DNA of 64,000 nt from the NCBI GenBank assembly GCA_022509145.1, contig JAFLTX010000001.1:53161-117160 (forward strand), in the 5' to 3' direction. Position 1 is the first letter of the stretch; each line of letters begins with the position of its first letter. The notes under the pieces were generated by a model. That model was given only the letters and a program-made list of their open reading frames with translations, made no database searches and was not told the DNA's origin. The DNA is from Muribaculaceae bacterium. Lineage in GTDB: Bacteria > Bacteroidota > Bacteroidia > Bacteroidales > Muribaculaceae. Position numbers and translations under genes: made by a program. Shown piece by piece: positions 59,073 to 64,000 of the stretch.

Positions 59073-60539
59073 TTACTTCCCTTTGCCTCCGCTTACTGTT
59101 TTAATGGTATGAATCAATATCTTGAAGTCCACGGCTACCGACATGTTGGAAAGATACACAAGGTCGTAGCGGTTGCGCTCGATCATCTCGTCCACATTGG
59201 TGGCATACCCGTATTTTACCATCCCCCATGATGTGAGGCCGGGTTTCAGCTGGTGCACAAGGGTGTACCACGGAGCCTTCTCCACGATTTTGGCTATGAA
59301 ATACTCCCTTTCAGGCCGAGGTCCCACCAGCGACATGTCGCCCTTCAACACATTCCAGAGCTGCGGCAGCTCGTCGAGGCGATATTTCCTCATCCAGCGG
59401 CCCGTCCCGGTGATGCGCGTGTCGTTGTCGTGCGAGAGCATCGGCACTCCTTCTTTCTCAGCGTCGGCCACCATGCTCCTGAATTTATACATCTTGAACG
59501 GCTTGCGGTGAAGCCCGACACGTTCCTGAGCGAATATCACTTTCCCGCCTCCTCCGGAAAACTTCACCCTCAGCGCCAGGAAGGCCATCAGAGGCGAGAG
59601 TATGATGGAGGCGATCCCGGCCATGACAATGTCGAGGGAGCGTTTTACGTTTTTTGAAAACTCCGAAATGTAAGGTGTCGTGATGTCGATAAGCGGCTCG
59701 TCAAGGATGTTTTCAAGCCTTACCGAGGGTGATATGATGGTAAGGGTGTTCGGATTGATTTTTATAGAGATGTCGTAGGGGTAGAGGCTGTAGAGCAGAT
59801 GCAGCGTCTCCTCGGTGGGGGACTGGTCGCCCGGTGGTACAATTATAACCTGGTCAACTTCCCCATTTTTGCAAAGCTCTTTCAAGTCGTTGATGTCGGT
59901 GATGATTCTTGCTGTCGGAAACGCATTCTCTATTTCGCCGCTATCTTTCTCGTCACCAAACGGCATAAACCCTATCAGGTGGCCGTCGGGTTTCCGGTTC
60001 GGGTCCACCAGCTTGGAGGTTAGCTTCATGGCGTTGACGTTCATCCCCACAACCACGGTGCGCGGCTTCACGTCTTTCCGCTTCATCATCCCGATGATGT
60101 TTGCCGACAGCAGGAGCCTTCCCGTAAATGTAAAGGCAAAGAGGAGGAGAAACAGCACCAGGAGCAGGAACCAGTTTTCGCGCCGCAGATACAGCTGGTC
60201 GTTGGTAAGGGCCGCAAGGTAGATGATGATGCTGTTGAAGACCTGCGAGTAGAGTGTGAGCAGGAAGTCGTTGAGTCGCGAGCGGTGGTAGGGCTTGTTG
60301 TAATAGCCTGTGATCCAATAAACAAACAGCAGCAGCACCGGCACAAATATCTGCTCCATCACCATCTTTGGCGACGAGATATAGTTGCTGAATGTCACGA
60401 AAGTGCTTTCGAGATGCAGGTAGAGGTAGCGGAAGAGATTGAAGCAGAAGAAGGCTATGAAGGTGGTGGCCCAGTCGGTGATGATGCATCTCCACCGCTG
60501 ATAGCTCGTTCCGGGCAACGTTTTATATCCAGCCTTCAT
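59073..60539 (-). CDS. Polyprenyl phosphate sugar-1-phosphate transferase (WcaJ/bacterial sugar transferase family)
   Basis: N-terminal TM bundle; [71 protein letters not shown]-type signature. Confidence 0.92.
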   Translation of the reverse strand: [488 protein letters not shown]

Positions 60540-60587
60540 ATCTCTTTCAATCTCCTGTTATATCTTTAATCTCTTGTTAATCCTCTT

Positions 60588-61169
60588 TTACTCTCTGATG
60601 ATTGTTTTCTCTCCTTTGTCGGATATTTTCACGATTCTGCTCGCAGCTGCTCCGATGGTGTCGCGCCCGCTTGTGCAGACATAGTCCACTGCCTTTTTGA
60701 TCTCTTCGCTTATCTCCGAGAAGGTGGTGGGAGCTGTCTCTCCTGAAAAGTTGGCCGATGTGGAGACCAAGGGCTTCCCAAGCAGCGCACAAAGCTCCTG
60801 TGTAAACGGGTTTCTGGGTATCCGGAAAGCGGCAGAACCGTCTCCGGCCTTCAACTTCTCAGAAATCCTTTTAGGGCGCTCATAGATTATTGTCACGGGT
60901 CTTTCGGAGCGCGCCATCTCTTCTTCGGCGGCCGGGTGGACCGTCTCTACAAATCGGCGCAGGGTCTCCGAAGAGTCGCAGAGTGAAATCATCGCTTTGG
61001 AGTCGGGACGCCTCTTTATGGCGAAGATTCTCTCTATCGCCTCTTCATTTGTCGAGTCGCATCCGATACCCCAAATGGTGTCGGTGGGGTAGAGGATTAT
61101 ACCCCCTCCCTCGACCACTTCGGCAGCCTTCCTCAGATCGTTGACCATTCTTTCTTCCGGAGTTACCAT
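60588..61169 (-). CDS. tsaC: L-threonylcarbamoyladenylate synthase (Sua5/YrdC/YwlC)
   Basis: ILYPTDTIWGIGCDSTNEEAIERIFAIKRRP; LLGKPLVSTSANFSG. Confidence 0.94.
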   Translation of the reverse strand: MVTPEERMVNDLRKAAEVVEGGGIILYPTDTIWGIGCDSTNEEAIERIFAIKRRPDSKAMISLCDSSETLRRFVETVHPAAEEEMARSERPVTIIYERPKRISEKLKAGDGSAAFRIPRNPFTQELCALLGKPLVSTSANFSGETAPTTFSEISEEIKKAVDYVCTSGRDTIGAAASRIVKISDKGEKTIIRE

Positions 61170-61172
61170 TTT

Positions 61173-63125
61173 TTACAGGTTTTCGGCTTCTTCTATCCAG
61201 GCTCTCCCTTTGGCGTCAGACGGCATGCGCCAGTCTCCGCGCGGCGAGAGGCACACCGAACCGATTTTAGGTCCGTCGGGCATGCAGCTGCGTTTGAACT
61301 GCTGGCTGAAGAAACGCTTGTAAAACCCTGTCAGTCTTTCTTTAAGCTCATCGCGGGAGTATTTCTCGCCGAAAGCTATCTCGGCCAGTCTGAAGATTTT
61401 TGCCGGAGAGAATCCGTTGCGCAACACGTGATACATATAGAAGTCGTTGAGCTCGTAAGGCCCTACGAAATCTTCCGTCTGCTGCTTTATCTCGTTCCCT
61501 TTCTCCGAGGGTATAAGTTCCGGCGAGATAGGCGTGTCGATGATGTCTTTGAGCGTTTCGCGAAGCAGAGGGTCTTCTGTATTGTCGGCATACCAATCCA
61601 CCAGGTATTTCACCAATGTCTTCGGCACCCCGGCATTCACGTTATACATCGACATATGGTCGCCGTTGTAGGTGCACCATCCCAGCGCGAGCTCCGACAT
61701 ATCGCCGGTGCCGAGCACGATTCCGCCCGTCTTGTTCGCCACATCCATCAATATCTGGGTGCGCTCGCGGGCCTGACCGTTTTCATAGACTACGTCATAT
61801 TTATCTTCCGGCTGCTCGATGTCGAGGAAATGTTGTTTCACGGCGGCGCTGATCGGTATCTCCCTCGCCGTCACCCCGAGGCGCTCCATAAGTTTGTGCG
61901 AATTCCCCTTGGTGCGTTCAGAATTGGCTTTCGACGGCATCGTTATCCCCACAATCTCCTTCAGGTCGAGGCCGAGTTTCCGATATGTGCGGTGGGCCGT
62001 GAGCAGAGCCAATGTTGAATCAAGACCGCCCGATATCCCGACAGTTATTCCGTGAGAGGGGAGTGCCTCAAGTCGGCGTGCAAGTCCCCAGGATTGTATC
62101 TCCGCTATCTCGCGGCACACGGCATCCCGGTTCTCTTTGGAGCTGGGTACGAAGGGATGTTTCTCCACTCTCATTTCCTCCATTGCGAACCGCGGCTTAT
62201 CTGCGGATGCTTTCAAGTCGATAAAGCGGGCTTTCCCGGGAGTAGAGCAGTCGAAGTAGGTTGAATATTTCCTGCGGTCGTTTCGCAATTTCTCTACATC
62301 GATTATTCCGGTGGAGTATGACGGCGACCCTGCAAAGCGCTCGTTTGCGCCGATAATCGCGCCGTCAGCCGCCACAAGGTCTATCCCTGAGAATACCAGG
62401 TCGGTCGACGATTCGCCGGCCCCTGCCGAGGCGTAGGCGTAACCGCAACGGCACCTTGCACTTTGGGAGGCCACCAGCCCGCGGATGTATGAATATTTGC
62501 CGATGTTGTCGTCGGTGGCCGAAAGGTTCAGTATGATGTCGGCCCCATTTTCGCAAAGCCAAGATGAGGGAGGGGTAGGCACCCAAAGGTCTTCGCAAAT
62601 CTCTATCCCCACGTTGGCTCCCTGATATTGGAATATCAGGTCGGTGCCGAAAGGATAAGGCTCACCTCCGATCTGAATCTCGCTCTCCACGATCCCTTCA
62701 CCGGAAGCAAACCATCTTTTTTCGTAAAATTCCTGGTAATTGGGAATATGCGTTTTGGGAACTACACCCTGAATCTTACCTCCATAGAGCACCACTGCGC
62801 AATTGAAGAGTCTTCCTTGCCAGAGGAGGGGAGCTCCCACCGCTACCATACGCGGGTCGTCTTTCAATGACGAGCAGAGCGAGACCACAGCCGCTTCCAC
62901 ATCTTTGAGCAAAGTCTCCTGAAAGAAGAGGTCGCCGCAGGTGTATGCACTGACCGAGAGCTCCGGGAACCCTATTATGTCGGCGCTTTTCAGTTCTTCC
63001 TCCGCAAGCAGAGCCAATATTTGCTCCACGTTTTTTGAGGGGTTGCCGATCTCCACCAGGGGAGTGGCGGCTGCTATTTTGTAAAGCCCGAAACGGGCCG
63101 TCTGGTCAGTTGGAACCATCTTCAA
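61173..63125 (-). CDS. nadE: Glutamine-dependent NAD+ synthase
   Basis: CN-hydrolase domain (GFPELSVSAYTCGDLF, EICEDLWVPTPPS) plus synthetase GISGGLDSTLAL. Confidence 0.95.
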   Translation of the reverse strand: MKMVPTDQTARFGLYKIAAATPLVEIGNPSKNVEQILALLAEEELKSADIIGFPELSVSAYTCGDLFFQETLLKDVEAAVVSLCSSLKDDPRMVAVGAPLLWQGRLFNCAVVLYGGKIQGVVPKTHIPNYQEFYEKRWFASGEGIVESEIQIGGEPYPFGTDLIFQYQGANVGIEICEDLWVPTPPSSWLCENGADIILNLSATDDNIGKYSYIRGLVASQSARCRCGYAYASAGAGESSTDLVFSGIDLVAADGAIIGANERFAGSPSYSTGIIDVEKLRNDRRKYSTYFDCSTPGKARFIDLKASADKPRFAMEEMRVEKHPFVPSSKENRDAVCREIAEIQSWGLARRLEALPSHGITVGISGGLDSTLALLTAHRTYRKLGLDLKEIVGITMPSKANSERTKGNSHKLMERLGVTAREIPISAAVKQHFLDIEQPEDKYDVVYENGQARERTQILMDVANKTGGIVLGTGDMSELALGWCTYNGDHMSMYNVNAGVPKTLVKYLVDWYADNTEDPLLRETLKDIIDTPISPELIPSEKGNEIKQQTEDFVGPYELNDFYMYHVLRNGFSPAKIFRLAEIAFGEKYSRDELKERLTGFYKRFFSQQFKRSCMPDGPKIGSVCLSPRGDWRMPSDAKGRAWIEEAENL

Positions 63126-63295
63126 AACTCTGTCTTTCGTAAACTCTTTCTCTATCGTTTTTGCGGCAGTTGCCGATAGAATACAAAATTAATAAAAAAT
63201 CCGATAGTTTCACCACCTCCGGCCCCCAACTTTCTCCCTATTCATCAAAAATTATTGAACTGACTCCCGGAGCCCGTATCCCTTGAAACGAAAAA

Positions 63296-63327
63296 AAGAG
63301 ACGAATTGGATTATCCATTCGTCTCTT
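63296..63327 (-). terminator. Rho-independent terminator of rpmB-rpmG-DUF4295
   Basis: AAGAGACGAATtGGAT...ATCCATTCGTCTCTT; minus strand continues TTTTTTT. Confidence 0.9.
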
Positions 63328-63348
63328 CTTAAATCGTATCTTATGTTC

Positions 63349-63498
63349 TTATTTAAGTGCGTCTTTTACAGCGTCGTTGGGCACCATCTCCTCTTTGAAT
63401 ACGTATGCACCTGTCTTGGGTGATTTTTCCATCAGTATCACTTTTGAGAAAGTGCGGCCTTCACCTTTCTGAAGACTTGCTACCGTTTTCTTTGCCAT
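63349..63498 (-). CDS. DUF4295 domain-containing small protein (49 aa)
   Basis: Manual translation: MAKKTVASLQKGEGRTFSKVILMEKSPKTGAYVFKEEMVPNDAVKDALK*. Below the ORF-track cutoff; directly downstream of rpmG. Confidence 0.9.
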   Translation of the reverse strand: MAKKTVASLQKGEGRTFSKVILMEKSPKTGAYVFKEEMVPNDAVKDALK

Positions 63499-63520
63499 AA
63501 TCTCTTATCTGATTGGGGGA

Positions 63521-63709
63521 TTATTTAATTTCTTTATGTACAGTCACCTTCTTGAGGATGGGGTTGTATTTCTTCAGCTCCATTCTTCCAGGGGTGTTCT
63601 TGCGGTTCTTAACCGTGATGTATCTCGACATGCCGGGCATACCGCTTGCCTTATGTTCGGTACATTCAAGTATCACTTGCACTCTGTTACCTTTTGCTTT
63701 CTTTGCCAT
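63521..63709 (-). CDS. rpmG: 50S ribosomal protein L33
   Basis: [62 protein letters not shown]. Confidence 0.96.
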   Translation of the reverse strand: MAKKAKGNRVQVILECTEHKASGMPGMSRYITVKNRKNTPGRMELKKYNPILKKVTVHKEIK

Positions 63710-63731
63710 AATTTAATCGGTATTTTCGGGG

Positions 63732-63995
63732 TTAAAAACTCAATACGGTAATTTCTCTGAAATCCAAATTCCCGGCTGCTTCAGCTTTTCTCAATGCTGC
63801 GTTAAGACCGATCTTGTTGATTGTGCGGAGTGCGTGGGCACTTACCACCAGCTCAATCCAAATGTCTTGTTCGGGCCAGTAGAATTTTTTCTTATGGAGG
63901 TTTACTTTAAACTTCCTTTTGGTGCGACGTTTGGAGTGTGAAACGTTGTTTCCCGTCGCCGTCTTTTTGCCTGTGAGTTGACAAATCTTTGACAT
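63732..63995 (-). CDS. rpmB: 50S ribosomal protein L28
   Basis: [33 protein letters not shown]; complete just inside the window edge. Confidence 0.97.
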   Translation of the reverse strand: MSKICQLTGKKTATGNNVSHSKRRTKRKFKVNLHKKKFYWPEQDIWIELVVSAHALRTINKIGLNAALRKAEAAGNLDFREITVLSF

Positions 63996-64000
63996 GACTG

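Noticed and set aside
1-64000. CRISPR arrays, IS elements, prophage or toxin-antitoxin loci
   Set aside because: No regularly spaced repeats, transposase/integrase motifs or TA-like gene pairs were recognised on reading both strands.

Overview
This 64 kb window is a gene-dense Bacteroidota chromosome segment, probably Bacteroidales and possibly Muribaculaceae-like. The lineage call is inferred from the LpxC/FabZ fusion, DUF4290 and DUF4295 genes, TAnnTTTG -7 promoters, a T9SS-like C-terminal tail and the Na+-translocating methylmalonyl-CoA decarboxylase operon. Most of it is housekeeping: prs, rimO-ftsY, nrdDG, trkAH-dxs, serCA, rarA, tsaB, murA-rimM, hisS, an iron/cobalamin-type ABC importer, a serine palmitoyltransferase-like gene, mce-mmd/oad, lpxD-lpxC/fabZ-lpxA-crp, menDBCE, fmt, clc, tsaC, nadE and rpmB-rpmG-DUF4295. 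I found no CRISPR array, prophage, intact IS element, rRNA or convincing tRNA. The part least explained by known genes is the roughly 0.93 kb intergenic island at 31204-32137. It holds a promoter-driven, highly structured ncRNA candidate, a missed 49-aa small ORF, an apparent 18-codon stub of a DUF4406-like gene, an 85-codon open frame without a start codon, and several hairpins and short repeats. Two small genes below the ORF-track cutoff were recovered by direct translation: a 52-aa membrane protein abutting dxs, and the 49-aa DUF4295 protein. I saw no clear evidence of a wholly new multi-gene system. The best candidates for new biology are the ncRNA/small-ORF island and the small membrane protein upstream of dxs.
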